Assembly (NCBI GenBank): GCA_016709845.1
Contig: JADJMA010000030.1
Coordinates: 1 to 64,000 of the forward strand
Length of the DNA stretch: 64,000 nucleotides
Reading direction: 5' to 3'
From: Flammeovirgaceae bacterium
Lineage (GTDB): Bacteria > Bacteroidota > Bacteroidia > Cytophagales > Cyclobacteriaceae
Shown: positions 55,609 to 64,000 of the stretch, piece after piece
Numbering within the stretch: position 1 is the stretch's first letter
Layout: every line of letters begins with the position of its first letter
Made by a program: the position numbers and the translations under genes
Notes under the pieces: generated by a model
Told to the model about the DNA's origin: nothing
What the model saw: the letters and a program-made list of their open reading frames with translations, nothing else
Database searches by the model: none

Positions 55609-57469
55609 GTGAATTATCTGTCCGCTGAATCACTCGCTAAATCCTTTAATGATCGTTGGCTATTTAAAGACATTACCCTTGGTATTTCGCAAGGCGATAA
55701 AATGGCTTTGGTTGGTGAAAACGGAACCGGTAAATCTACACTCCTTAAAATTCTAATAGGTCAACTCTCAGCCGATCAAGGCGTAGTAAGTGTTCGCGAT
55801 GGAATAAAGTTAGGGTACCTCGTGCAACAACCTCAGGTTGCCGGTCACCTTACGATCAATGAAATCATTTTTGATAAGAACAATAAAGTAGCATCGGTAG
55901 TGAAGGATTATGAAGCTTGTATTCATGATGCCCACACTTCGGCCGAGCGCATGCAGCATGTGCTTGAATTGATGGAGGAATTCAAAGCCTGGGACTATGA
56001 CGCCAAGGTGCAGACCATAACCAGTAAGTTAGGGGTTCTAAATCTCGATCAACGGTTCGATGAGCTATCCGGAGGGCAGCGCAAGAGAGTGTTTTTGGCC
56101 CAGATGCTATTGGCCGAGCCCGATCTTATTATCATGGATGAACCCACTAACCATCTCGATCTGGAAGCCATCGAATGGCTGGAAACTTATCTTGGCTGGC
56201 CAGCAGATTACTTTGCTGATGGTTACCCACGATCGGTACTTCCTGGACAACGTTGCAAATGAGATTATAGAACTTGACCGAGGTAAACTTTATAGGTATA
56301 AAGGTAATTATGCCTACTTTTTAGAAAAGAAGTCGGATCGTGAGGAAATGCTTAAGACCGAGATTTCGAAGGCTCGCCACCTTCTTAAAAAGGAGCTGGA
56401 GTGGATGCGGAAGCAGCCGCGCGCCCGGGGTACAAAAGCCAAGTACCGAATTGATGCATACTATGAACTTGAAGAAAAGGCATCGGTAAATCTCAAAAGA
56501 GACCGGCTGGAACTTGACATTAAGGAGTCACGGCAAGGTGGTAAAGTTTTGGAACTGCATCATGTTTCTAAAAGCTATGGTTCAGCCAAAATGGTGGACG
56601 ATTTTTCATATGTCTTTAAGAAAAAAGATCGCATTGGTATTGTTGGTAAAAACGGTGTTGGTAAGTCCACCTTTCTCGACCTATTAACGGGTGCTTCCAA
56701 ATCCGATACCGGTGAAATTATTCCAGGTGTTACCACGAAGGTGGGATACTTTACCCAAGAAGTGGAAGACCTCAATCCTAACCATCGCGTTATTGAAGAA
56801 GTAAAAGAGATCGCTGAGTTTATTACGCTGGCAGATGGATCCAGTGTTTCAGCTTCAAAATTCTTAGACACGTTTTTATTTCCACCTGAGAAGCAATACA
56901 ACATTATTGAAAAGTTAAGTGGTGGAGAAAAGAAGCGCTTGCAGTTATTAAAAGTACTTGTTCGCAATCCGAATTTTTTAGTGTTGGATGAACCCACTAA
57001 CGACTTCGATATTGATACACTCAATGTTGGAAGACTTTCTTGAAAAGTTTAACGGTTGCCTGATCCTGGTTTCGCACGACCGGTATTTTATGGATCACCT
57101 GATCGATCAGCTTTTGTTTTCGAAGGTGATGGTAAGATTGTGCCTTTCAATGGCAACTATTCTGATTATCGGATCTGGTTAGAGGAAAAGGAGAATGTCA
57201 AAATCGATTCGCCAGTAATTCCTGCCAAAGAAGAAATCCGTAAAGCAGAATCCAAGAAAATGTCATTTAAGGAAAAGCTGGAATTTGAGAAATTACAACC
57301 TGAAATTCAGATACTTGAGAAGAAGAAAGCGGAGTTGACAAATAAGATGAACAGCGGAATTTCAGATCATGAAGAGTTGCAAAAATTGGCGGCACAGGTA
57401 CAAGAATTAGGCGATCAGATTGATGAGAAATCTCTACGTTGGTTAGAATTATCAGAATTGCAAGGATAG
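55609..57469 (+). CDS. ABC-F family ATPase with C-terminal coiled coil (Uup-like), frameshifted
   Basis: GTG 55609 (MNYLSAESLAKSFNDRWLFK) is chosen because the family begins this way. Two ABC domains, no membrane part. First: Walker A GENGTGKST at residues 36-44, signature LSGGQRKRVFLAQ, Walker B DLIIMDEPTNHLD. The linker is charged (KKELEWMRKQPRARGTKAKY). Second: GKNGVGKST, LSGGEKKRLQLL, VLDEPTNDFD, and SHDRYFMDHL. A C-terminal coiled coil (FEKLQPEIQILEKKKAELTN) resembles Uup. Breaks near 56205 and 57035. About 620 residues. ABC-F proteins work on ribosomes or, for Uup, on DNA/ribosome maintenance. Confidence 0.92.
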
Positions 57470-57526
57470 CCTTACAGGTGTTCGTGTTTGCATAAAATTC
57501 TTTCGTCAGATGACTTAAATTAAGCG

Positions 57527-57534
57527 TATCTTTG
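57527..57534 (+). promoter_or_regulatory. -7 element TATCTTTG upstream of sigma factor gene
   Basis: TAnnTTTG match, 19 bp before the TTG start at 57554. Confidence 0.5.
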
Positions 57535-57553
57535 TGGCATTATTAATACGACT

Positions 57554-58168
57554 TTGAATCAAGCACAAACCATTACGCTTTATCAACCGCTGATGCACCA
57601 GATTGCCTACAATTTGTTGCGTTGCAACGCGGATGCGGAAGACATTGTTCAGGATACTTTCATAAAGTGGCTAAGTGCAGAACAGGAAAAAATAGAGAAC
57701 ACAAAAGCCTATCTTATTAAGGCAGTTACAAATAATTGCCTCAACCATCTCAACAAACTAAAGCGCAAAAGAGAGGAGTATTGGGATTCCATTCAGCTTT
57801 CTGAGTTGATTGTCAAATTCAAGGAATCTGATTTTGCCAACATTGACTTTGAAAAAGAACTGGCTGCCGCTTTTAAGATAATTCAGGCCAAACTGGAGCC
57901 ATTGGAACGTGCTGCCTACTTATTAAAAGAGGTTTTTGATTTCGAATACGAAGAAATTCAAAAGGTTTTGGATAAGAAAGCCGACAATTGTCGTCAATTA
58001 CTTAGCCGGGCGCGTAAAAAGCTAGATAGGAGCCCCAAAAAGGTCGTAACTAATCCGGAATCAAATCTATTCGATAGCTTTAAAAAGGCCTGCGACATAG
58101 GCAACGTCACAGATTTTGTACAACATCTGAAGACGGATATTGCCCACTCCCTCCAATCCAAAAAATAA
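57554..58168 (+). CDS. RNA polymerase sigma factor, sigma-70 family (ECF-type)
   Basis: Intact, 204 residues from TTG 57554; no better ATG is near. Region 2: PLMHQIAYNLLRCNADAEDI, VQDTFIKWLSAEQE, LIKAVTNNCLNHL. Region 4: IIQAKLEPLERAAYLLKEVF and FEYEEIQKVLDKKADNCRQL, a helix-turn-helix for the -35 site. A ~35-residue tail (SFKKACDIGNVTDFVQHLKT) follows region 4, as in SigJ-like ECF groups, though without a full SnoaL domain. No anti-sigma gene is adjacent; the next gene, 102 bp away, is a fatty-acid desaturase with a palindrome before it. Targets unknown. Confidence 0.88.
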   Translation: MNQAQTITLYQPLMHQIAYNLLRCNADAEDIVQDTFIKWLSAEQEKIENTKAYLIKAVTNNCLNHLNKLKRKREEYWDSIQLSELIVKFKESDFANIDFEKELAAAFKIIQAKLEPLERAAYLLKEVFDFEYEEIQKVLDKKADNCRQLLSRARKKLDRSPKKVVTNPESNLFDSFKKACDIGNVTDFVQHLKTDIAHSLQSKK

Positions 58169-58216
58169 TTCTTACAAATTCTGTCACAATACTTATTGCT
58201 GATTGTCTTACAATAT

Positions 58217-58236
58217 ATTGGCCATAGTGGGCCAAT
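58217..58236. promoter_or_regulatory. Palindrome ATTGGCC/GGCCAAT upstream of desaturase
   Basis: Perfect 7-bp arms (58217-58223 and 58230-58236) around a 6-bp spacer. It lies 35 bp before the desaturase ATG, in operator position. Confidence 0.55.
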
Positions 58237-58270
58237 TTCATATTAATCTATTAACCTAATTGTTTGTCTC

Positions 58271-59041
58271 ATGAAGGAGATTTTGATTTTTTTCGTTGCT
58301 CATTGGTACTTGTCCCTGTTTTTCCAAACATTTTTTCTACATCGGTATGCCGCACATAAGGCATTCACCATGAGTCCGTTTGTTGAGAAGGTGGTGTACG
58401 TTCTTACCTGGATTTTTCAGGGCTCAAATTATTTAAGCCCTTATGGGTATGGCGTCATGCACCGCATGCATCATGCCTATGCCGATACGGAAAATGACCC
58501 ACATTCGCCCACCTATGATGAAACTATTTTTAAAATGATGTGGAAAACAAAAACCATCTATTCTGATCTTTCCAATAAAAGAATGGTAGTGGAAAAACGC
58601 TTTACAGAAGGAGTGCCTGACTGGGTTGCTTTTGACAAGTTTGCAAGATCGTGGCCATCGCGTCTATTCTGGGGAGCCTTATATGTTGCATTTTATGCAC
58701 AATTTGCCACATATTGGTGGTTATGGCTATTGCTACCTATTCATTTTCTAATGAGCCCAATACATGGTGCAATCATTAACTGGTTTGCCCATAAATACGG
58801 GTACAGAAATTTCCCTGTGGGAGATACGTCTAAGAACTTTTTGCCGGTCGATTTTTTGATGATGGGGGAGAGTTACCACAATAACCACCATAAATTTGGT
58901 AATAGAGCCAATTTTGGAGGTATTCGTTGGCATGAAATTGATCCTACCTATATAGTGATTAAGCTATTGGATAAAATGAAGATCATTCGTCTGGTGCAAC
59001 ACAAAGAAATAAGTCTCGAACGTATTAAGAAGGCTGCGTAA
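58271..59041 (+). CDS. Membrane fatty-acid (acyl-CoA/acyl-lipid) desaturase
   Basis: Intact, 256 residues. Three histidine clusters that bind the di-iron site: HRYAAH at 24-29, HRMHH at 64-68, HNNHH at 203-207. Hydrophobic stretches flank them (ILIFFVAHWYLSLFFQTFFL, LFWGALYVAFYAQFATYWWL). It inserts a double bond in acyl chains, which keeps membranes fluid, and is followed by a cold-shock protein gene, a sensible pairing for cold response. A palindromic operator-like site lies 35 bp upstream. Confidence 0.93.
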   Translation: MKEILIFFVAHWYLSLFFQTFFLHRYAAHKAFTMSPFVEKVVYVLTWIFQGSNYLSPYGYGVMHRMHHAYADTENDPHSPTYDETIFKMMWKTKTIYSDLSNKRMVVEKRFTEGVPDWVAFDKFARSWPSRLFWGALYVAFYAQFATYWWLWLLLPIHFLMSPIHGAIINWFAHKYGYRNFPVGDTSKNFLPVDFLMMGESYHNNHHKFGNRANFGGIRWHEIDPTYIVIKLLDKMKIIRLVQHKEISLERIKKAA

Positions 59042-59046
59042 GTAGG

Positions 59047-59079
59047 TTTGATTAAATCCAGATTAATTACCTATCTTTG
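59047..59079 (+). promoter_or_regulatory. Promoter of cold-shock gene (TTTG / TATCTTTG)
   Basis: -33 TTTG at 59047-59050 and -7 TATCTTTG at 59072-59079, 21-bp spacing. A 26-nt A/T-rich leader follows to ATG 59106. Confidence 0.65.
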
Positions 59080-59105
59080 CGTTTTAAAATTTATAACAAA
59101 TCACA

Positions 59106-59300
59106 ATGAAAGAAGGAACAGTAAAATTCTTTAACGAAACCAAAGGATTCGGTTTTGTAAAGGAGACCTCATCAGGTCAGGAGTATTTCGTACATGTATC
59201 AGGTCTGGTAGATCAGATTCGTGAAAACGATTCAATTACTTTCGAACTGAAGGAAGGAAAAAAAGGTTTGAATGCAGTCAACGTTCGCGTTGCTAATTAA
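59106..59300 (+). CDS. Cold-shock domain protein (CspA family)
   Basis: Intact, 64 residues. It holds RNP1-like KGFGFV (residues 13-18) and RNP2-like YFVHVSG (about 27-33) on the five-strand OB fold, and ends KKGLNAVNVRV. It binds single-stranded RNA/DNA as an RNA chaperone. It has its own promoter and terminator, so it forms a monocistronic unit after the desaturase. Confidence 0.96.
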   Translation: MKEGTVKFFNETKGFGFVKETSSGQEYFVHVSGLVDQIRENDSITFELKEGKKGLNAVNVRVAN

Positions 59301-59321
59301 TACACCTAATTTTTTCAAAGA

Positions 59322-59353
59322 AAAGCCCTGACAATTGTCAGGGCTTTTTTTAT
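59322..59353 (+). terminator. Terminator after cold-shock gene
   Basis: Perfect 11-bp stem (AAAGCCCTGAC with its complement, AATT loop) followed by a T-run; it could serve both strands, as the ABC-F gene converges. Confidence 0.92.
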
Positions 59354-59373
59354 GCGATTGTTACAACGACTAC

Positions 59374-60996
59374 TTATACAGAATAGAGCAATTCCTTTTG
59401 GGCTTCAATAGGCTCACTCGAAATGTACTCATCGTACGTCATAAGCTTATCGATGTGGCCATTCGGAGTAATTTCAATAATCCTGGTAGCAACTGTTTGC
59501 GTAAATTCGTGATCGTGCGAAGTAAACAGAACTGTGCCTGGGAAATCCTTTAGCGCATTATTAAATGCAGTGATTGATTCAAGATCAAGATGGTTCGTGG
59601 GCTCATCAATGATTAATAGATTTGCTCCGGCCAACATCATGCGCGAAATCATACATCGCACTTTTTCGCCACCAGACAATACGTTACATTTTTTAAAAAC
59701 CTCTTCGCCTGAGAACAACATCTTGCCCAGGAATCCCCGGATATAAACTTCGTCTCTGTTTTCCTCATCAGAATATTGTCTTAACCAATCTACCAGGTTG
59801 TCGTCAGATTGAAAATATGTTTCGTTGTTGACGGGGAGATAGGCAGGGGTAATGGTTTGCCCGAATTTGAACCCACCTGCATCTGCCTTTAATTCGCCAA
59901 TCAGGATTTGAAATAAAGTAGTGATGGTTAAACTGTCCTTACTTAAGAAGGCGATCTTATCCCCCTTGTTTACAAAGAAATCAAGTTTCTTAAAAAGGAC
60001 ATTTCCATTTAATGAATGGGTTAATTCTTCCACATGAAGAATTTGGTCGCCAGCCGTTCGCTTCTGTTGAAAGATGATTGCCGGATATTTTCTGTTAGAG
60101 GGTTGAATGTCATCCAGATTGATTTTCTCTAACAATTTTCTGCGGCTGGTTGCTTGTTTTGATTTGGACGCATTGGCACTAAACCGGGCAATAAATTCCT
60201 GCAATTCTTTCTTTTTTTCTTCTGCTTTTTTATTGGCCGAAGCTCTTTGCGATAGTGCTAATTGACTTGATTGATACCAGAAAGAATAGTTACCTGTATA
60301 AAGACGAATGGCCTTAAAGTCAATATCAACAATATGGGTGCAGACGGTATCAAGAAAATGACGATCGTGAGAGACCACAATCACCGTGTTCTTAAATTCC
60401 AAAAGAAAATCTTCCAGCCATCCTATGGTATGTAAATCCAGATCGTTGGTTGGTTCATCCAGAATCAAAATGTCGGGATTACCGTAAATAGCTTGTGCCA
60501 GCAGTACTCTTACTTTTTGAGCACCGCTTAATTCTTTTACCATTTTGTAATGGTCTTCCTCTACAATCCCCAATCCACTGAGTAAGGCGGCTGCATCGGA
60601 TTGTGCATTCCATCCATTAAGTTCTGCAAATTCAGCCTCTAACTCAGATGCTTTAATACCATCGGTCTCTGAAAAATCTGGCTTTTCATAAATAGCATCC
60701 TTTTCCTTCATTAAATTCCAGAGTCGCGTAAAGCCCATCATCACGGTATCCAACACAGCTACTTCATCGAACTCGTAGTGATTTTGACGCAACACAGCCA
60801 TCCTTTTACCCGGATCAATACTTACCTGACCGCGGGTTGGATCAATATCACCAGAAAGAATTTTCAAGAAGGTAGATTTGCCGGCACCGTTTGCACCGAT
60901 TACTCCATAGCAATTACCCCCTATAAATTTGAGGTTTACCTCATCAAAAAGTACCCTCTTGCCAAATTGGAGAGTAAGATTATTCGCTGCAATCAT
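59374..60996 (-). CDS. ABC-F family ATPase (YbiT-like) with atypical second Walker A
   Basis: Intact, 540 residues from ATG 60994-60996 (MIAANNLTLQFGKRVLFDEV). First domain: Walker A GANGAGKS at 34-41, signature ELSGAQKVRVLLAQ, Walker B ILILDEPTNDLD, SHDRHFLD. A charged arm (KKAEEKKKELQEFIARFSAN) precedes the second domain: signature LSGGEKVRCMISRM, LLIIDEPTNHLD, FTSHDHEF. There the Walker A position reads SKDSLTITT (352-360) and lacks the GK[ST] lysine. ABC-F proteins move tRNA or rescue stalled ribosomes. The frame is clean, so the missing Walker A is real. It is divergent from the DoxX gene. Confidence 0.93.
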   Translation of the reverse strand: MIAANNLTLQFGKRVLFDEVNLKFIGGNCYGVIGANGAGKSTFLKILSGDIDPTRGQVSIDPGKRMAVLRQNHYEFDEVAVLDTVMMGFTRLWNLMKEKDAIYEKPDFSETDGIKASELEAEFAELNGWNAQSDAAALLSGLGIVEEDHYKMVKELSGAQKVRVLLAQAIYGNPDILILDEPTNDLDLHTIGWLEDFLLEFKNTVIVVSHDRHFLDTVCTHIVDIDFKAIRLYTGNYSFWYQSSQLALSQRASANKKAEEKKKELQEFIARFSANASKSKQATSRRKLLEKINLDDIQPSNRKYPAIIFQQKRTAGDQILHVEELTHSLNGNVLFKKLDFFVNKGDKIAFLSKDSLTITTLFQILIGELKADAGGFKFGQTITPAYLPVNNETYFQSDDNLVDWLRQYSDEENRDEVYIRGFLGKMLFSGEEVFKKCNVLSGGEKVRCMISRMMLAGANLLIIDEPTNHLDLESITAFNNALKDFPGTVLFTSHDHEFTQTVATRIIEITPNGHIDKLMTYDEYISSEPIEAQKELLYSV

Positions 60997-61177
60997 ATTA
61001 AAAGTGAAATAAGCCGCAAAGGTAAGCAAAAGGACGAAATGGAGTTAGTTCCAATCTGGAATCGAAAGCATTATTACCTGATAGGTTATGAGCGAGATTA
61101 CCTTAATGGCTGACAGGCGTCATTTTTTGGCAAGGATAGGTGGACTAATATCGTACAGTCAAAAAAACGAGATAATT

Positions 61178-61663
61178 ATGAAATCTAACGAGTTTTCTTC
61201 GGGGCAAAATAGTAGCCTCATTTTACTTCGAATTCTAATTGGATGGCACTTTTTATATGAAGGTGTTTTGAAATTGTATAACCCTGCGTGGACCTCTAAG
61301 GGGTATCTTTTAAGCGCTTCCTTCTTTAAAACTTTTTTTGTTTGGATCTCCGGAGATTCGATGATTGGTATAGTCGACACCTTGAATATTGTTGGGCTTA
61401 TTGCGGTAGGTGCTGGTTTATTACTAGGCCTTAAAATTAAATGGGCTTGTGTGGGTGGCATCTTGTTACTTGCCTTGTACTATCTGGCGCATCCACCATT
61501 TCCAGGTTTAGAACAAGGACCGGCCGAAGGAAGCTATTGGATGGTGAATAAGAATTTAATTGAAATGGCAGCGCTGCTGGTTCTTTACCAATTTCCTGTT
61601 TACACTTCCTTTGGTATTGAGCGATTGTTTAATCGGAAGAAAGTTGAATCTGTTAACGGATAA
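61178..61663 (+). CDS. DoxX family membrane protein
   Basis: Intact from ATG 61178 (MKSNEFSSGQNSSLILLRIL), about 161 residues; an upstream ATG at 61088 lacks support. Four hydrophobic helices: LLRILIGWHFLYEGVLKL (signature), IGIVDTLNIVGLIAVGAGLL, WACVGGILLLALYYLAHPPF, LIEMAALLVLYQFPVYTSFG. DoxX proteins are quinone-linked or of unknown redox role. Its stop is 25 bp from the Tat-signal oxidoreductase, a common pair in Bacteroidota. Confidence 0.88.
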   Translation: MKSNEFSSGQNSSLILLRILIGWHFLYEGVLKLYNPAWTSKGYLLSASFFKTFFVWISGDSMIGIVDTLNIVGLIAVGAGLLLGLKIKWACVGGILLLALYYLAHPPFPGLEQGPAEGSYWMVNKNLIEMAALLVLYQFPVYTSFGIERLFNRKKVESVNG

Positions 61664-61688
61664 TATTTCACAGATAAAGAGATTGATC

Positions 61689-63312
61689 ATGAAAAAGGAA
61701 GATACTATTTTCAATCGCTGGAGCAGGCGAGATATGCTCAAGAGTTTAGCGGGTATACCTGTGCTGGGAACTGTTTGGTTTGCTGGAGCAAAATTGACGG
61801 GCACGGCCATGCAGGAAAAGGAATTCTTGTTAGAAACGTTAAACATTAAAGCTGCTGCGCCACCTGCTTCCGGGCCGATGTCAGGCGCTCCTATACGGTT
61901 GGGCGTTATTGGTTTTGGTATTCGTGGCGAACAGTTATGCCGTGCTCTTGGCTTTGCGACTAAGGAATGGCTGGCAAGCATGAAAGAATCTTCTGAGAAA
62001 AATCCGAACGATACCCGATTGAAAGAATTTCTAGATCAGGAAAATCTGAATTTGAAAATTACAGCAGTATGCGATGTGTTTGATGTAAATGCGGAACGAG
62101 TAATAAAATTCATTCTACAACGCCTGAGAATAAAGTTACCCGCTTTACCACGCATAAAGAATTAGTTACCAGCGGACAGGTGGATGCCGTGATTATTGCT
62201 ACACCCGACCATTGGCACGCACCTATGGCCATTGATGCAATTAATGCGGGGGTACATGTGTATGTTGAAAAACCAATGACACACAATATTTCAGAAACGT
62301 ATGCTTTGCGCGAGGCAGTTCGGTCAAATGATAAAATTGTATTTCAAGTTGGCCACCAGCACCGGCAACCCAAAGTTTTCTTACGGCCATGGATATCATC
62401 ACTAAAAAAACATTAGGCCACATCTCATTGATTACTACGAATACCAATCGCAATGATGATAATGGAGCCTGGCAATATGATATTCATGAAAAAGCCTCTT
62501 CGGAAACTATCGACTGGGATATGTTTTTAGGAAACGCACCTAAAGTTCCGTTTAATAAAGAACACTTTTTTCGTTGGAGAAAATGGTGGGCCTATGGTTC
62601 TGGACTTTCCGGTGATTTGTTAACACATGATTACGACCGGATTAATTGCTTGCTGAAGATGGGTATCCCGACTTCGGTGATGGCTTCGGGTGGAATTTAT
62701 ACGCATAGAGATGGCCGCAATGTGCCCGATGTGTTACAGGTGAATATGGAGTATCCTGATTTTACCAGCGGAGGAAGTCAAGACTCAGGCAAGGAAAAAG
62801 GAATGACCTTTATTTATAGTGCAACGCTGGGAAATCAGTTTGATCGAGGTTCCTATTTAATGGGCCATGATGCCACCATGGAATTGGGCAATATGATTAC
62901 TATATATGCCGATGCCAGAAGCACTCGATTTGCTGATATGATCAAAGAAAAACGGATTGATCCCAATGTACCCATCTATCAATACAATCCGATGGCTAAT
63001 GCTACCGATGCCGTAACTTCTGCCACGGCCAAGTACTTCGCTAACAAAGGACTACTCTGGACCTACCGGGATGGTAAACGTGTTGATTCAACCTTTCTGC
63101 ATATGCGTGAATGGTTAAGTTGTATTCGCAACGGAGGTACACCTAGTTGTAGTATTACTCAAGGATTTCAGGAAGCTATTTCAGCCCACATGGCAGGGTT
63201 GTCTTATAAATTAGGGCGAAGGATTGAGTGGGATGCTGCTGCTGAGAAAATAATTTCTAAGCCAGGCGAAGACCTCGATGCAATCTTAGTTAATAATGAG
63301 GTAATTGTTTAG
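61689..63312 (+). CDS. Tat-exported Gfo/Idh/MocA family oxidoreductase (two indels)
   Basis: About 540 residues, breaks near 62110 and 62390. The N-terminus has a twin-arginine motif (NRWSRRDMLKSLAG) and hydrophobic stretch, so it is exported folded. The Rossmann fold begins IRLGVIGFGIRGEQLCRALG. The GFO signature IIATPDHWHAPMAIDAINAG, YVEKPM and the HQHRQP line follow. The C-terminal substrate domain has WKWWAYGSGLSGDLLTHDYD-like lines and FTSGGSQD. It oxidises or reduces a sugar-like substrate with a bound nicotinamide cofactor. Downstream of DoxX, the two probably form one transport/redox unit. Confidence 0.9.
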
Positions 63313-63334
63313 AAGATAATTGATCAACATTAAG

Positions 63335-63365
63335 AAGCTCATGGATTAATCGCTATGAGCTTTTT
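63335..63365 (+). terminator. Terminator after oxidoreductase gene
   Basis: Stem AAGCTCAT with complement ATGAGCTT, 12-base loop, then a T-run (TTTTT). Confidence 0.75.
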
Positions 63366-63561
63366 GATTTAATAAATTTTTTTGCTGACTGATGTCATTT
63401 TATAATTGAGACAGAAGAAGTAATATCGGGTATTCTATTAAAAGCAGCATGGATATTGAATACAATAAATTTAACTTAGCATCAATCGATTAACATATCG
63501 GAGAAACAGCGGAGTGTTTTGATAAAAATTATTTTATAATGGACAGCTAATAACCGAAGCA

Positions 63562-63984
63562 ATGAAAAAAACGATACAAACCAAATCTCAATTTTATGCC
63601 TGGGTAACCACGATTTGCCTGCTTTTAGTGGTTGGCATTTCAGCGAGTCTGGGTGGGTTAGCACTTATAATACATCCCTCCGGTGAGGTATTGAATTTAA
63701 ATACCGTGGGGTTGAGTAACACCATGTTTACAGATTTTGAAGCGCCCGGCTTTATTCTTTTTTTTATTGTGGGTATACTTACTCTGTTAGCCGCTATACT
63801 AACCATGATGAAAAATCCATACTACGCAACGTTCACCTTTATTCAAGGCGCTATCCTTACAGGCTGGATTCTCGCACAGGTATATCTACTTCCACAAACT
63901 CATTTTTTACAATTGATTTACCTGCTGCTAGGTCTTATGTTAATGCTATTGGGTAACTTTCAAAAAAGTAGACGTGCGCTTTAA
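63562..63984 (+). CDS. Four-TM hypothetical membrane protein
   Basis: Intact, 140 residues. ATG 63562 (MKKTIQTKSQFYAWVTTICL). Four hydrophobic helices: TTICLLLVVGISASLGGLAL, FILFFIVGILTLLAAILTM, FIQGAILTGWILAQVYLL, LIYLLLGLMLMLLGNF. No catalytic motif. It resembles small uncharacterised integral membrane proteins of Bacteroidota. The window ends 16 bp after its stop. Confidence 0.7.
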   Translation: MKKTIQTKSQFYAWVTTICLLLVVGISASLGGLALIIHPSGEVLNLNTVGLSNTMFTDFEAPGFILFFIVGILTLLAAILTMMKNPYYATFTFIQGAILTGWILAQVYLLPQTHFLQLIYLLLGLMLMLLGNFQKSRRAL

Positions 63985-64000
63985 ATCATTAGCTTGGATT

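Noticed and set aside
61039..61113. Small plus-strand ORF (MELVPIWNRKHYYLIG...) between the ABC-F and DoxX genes
   Set aside because: Only about 24 residues from its ATG, with no ribosome-binding site or recognised motif.
1..64000. tRNA, rRNA, transposase or attachment sites
   Set aside because: None could be recognised by eye on either strand; a covariance or profile search would be needed to exclude small RNAs.

Overview
The window looks like chromosome from a member of the Bacteroidota, most likely order Cytophagales. The evidence is a type IX secretion (T9SS) C-terminal sorting domain on a giant surface protein, several TAnnTTTG (-7) promoters typical of this phylum, a DUF3667 protein, hybrid and TPR-type histidine kinases, an ExbB/ExbD/TonB cluster, and moderate-to-low GC with short intergenic gaps. 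No tRNA, rRNA, CRISPR array, transposase or prophage was seen.

Sequence quality shapes the annotation. Single- and double-base indels break most genes longer than about 400 codons, including the presumably essential tyrosyl-tRNA synthetase. They are densest in the first ~8 kb, as at a thinly covered contig end. I therefore treat interrupted reading frames as one gene with probable consensus errors, and give the whole span.

Layout. 1-1.1 kb: the end of a secreted propeller-like protein. 1.3-21.0 kb: one giant (~6,500-residue) Ig/PKD-repeat adhesin. It carries two different tandem arrays, about fifteen 528-bp units and then exactly five 552-bp units, followed by PKD domains, a jelly-roll-like region and a T9SS sorting domain. 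21.0-24.2 kb (minus): a hybrid histidine kinase and a sigma-54 response regulator, tail-to-tail with the adhesin. 24.4-26.4 kb: a TerB-like protein, a rhomboid protease and DNA polymerase III delta. 26.6-34.1 kb: a plus-strand cluster of a TPR protein, an outer-membrane barrel, a SPOR protein, ExbB, ExbD and TonB, which looks like a dedicated energised envelope machine. 34.1-40.2 kb: tyrS, a MazG-like protein, a two-gene cassette of unknown function behind a perfect 26-bp palindrome, a zinc-ribbon membrane protein, a tail-specific protease and a small secreted protein. 40.3-45.5 kb: a TerB-ABC half-transporter fusion, a lipoprotein and an MHS-type transporter. 45.6-52.5 kb: the two bacterial NHEJ genes, ligD and ku, on the plus strand, bracketing a TPR histidine kinase and a TPR protein on the minus strand. 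52.6-64 kb: small housekeeping-like genes, two ABC-F ATPases (one with a non-canonical second Walker A), an ECF-type sigma factor, a fatty-acid desaturase, a cold-shock protein, and a DoxX plus Tat-exported Gfo/Idh/MocA pair.

The most promising leads for something undescribed are the palindrome-controlled two-gene cassette (36.0-36.6 kb), the TerB-ABC fusion (40.3-43.4 kb), the TPR/barrel/SPOR/Exb/TonB cluster and the giant adhesin. None shows an outright new enzymatic system from sequence alone.
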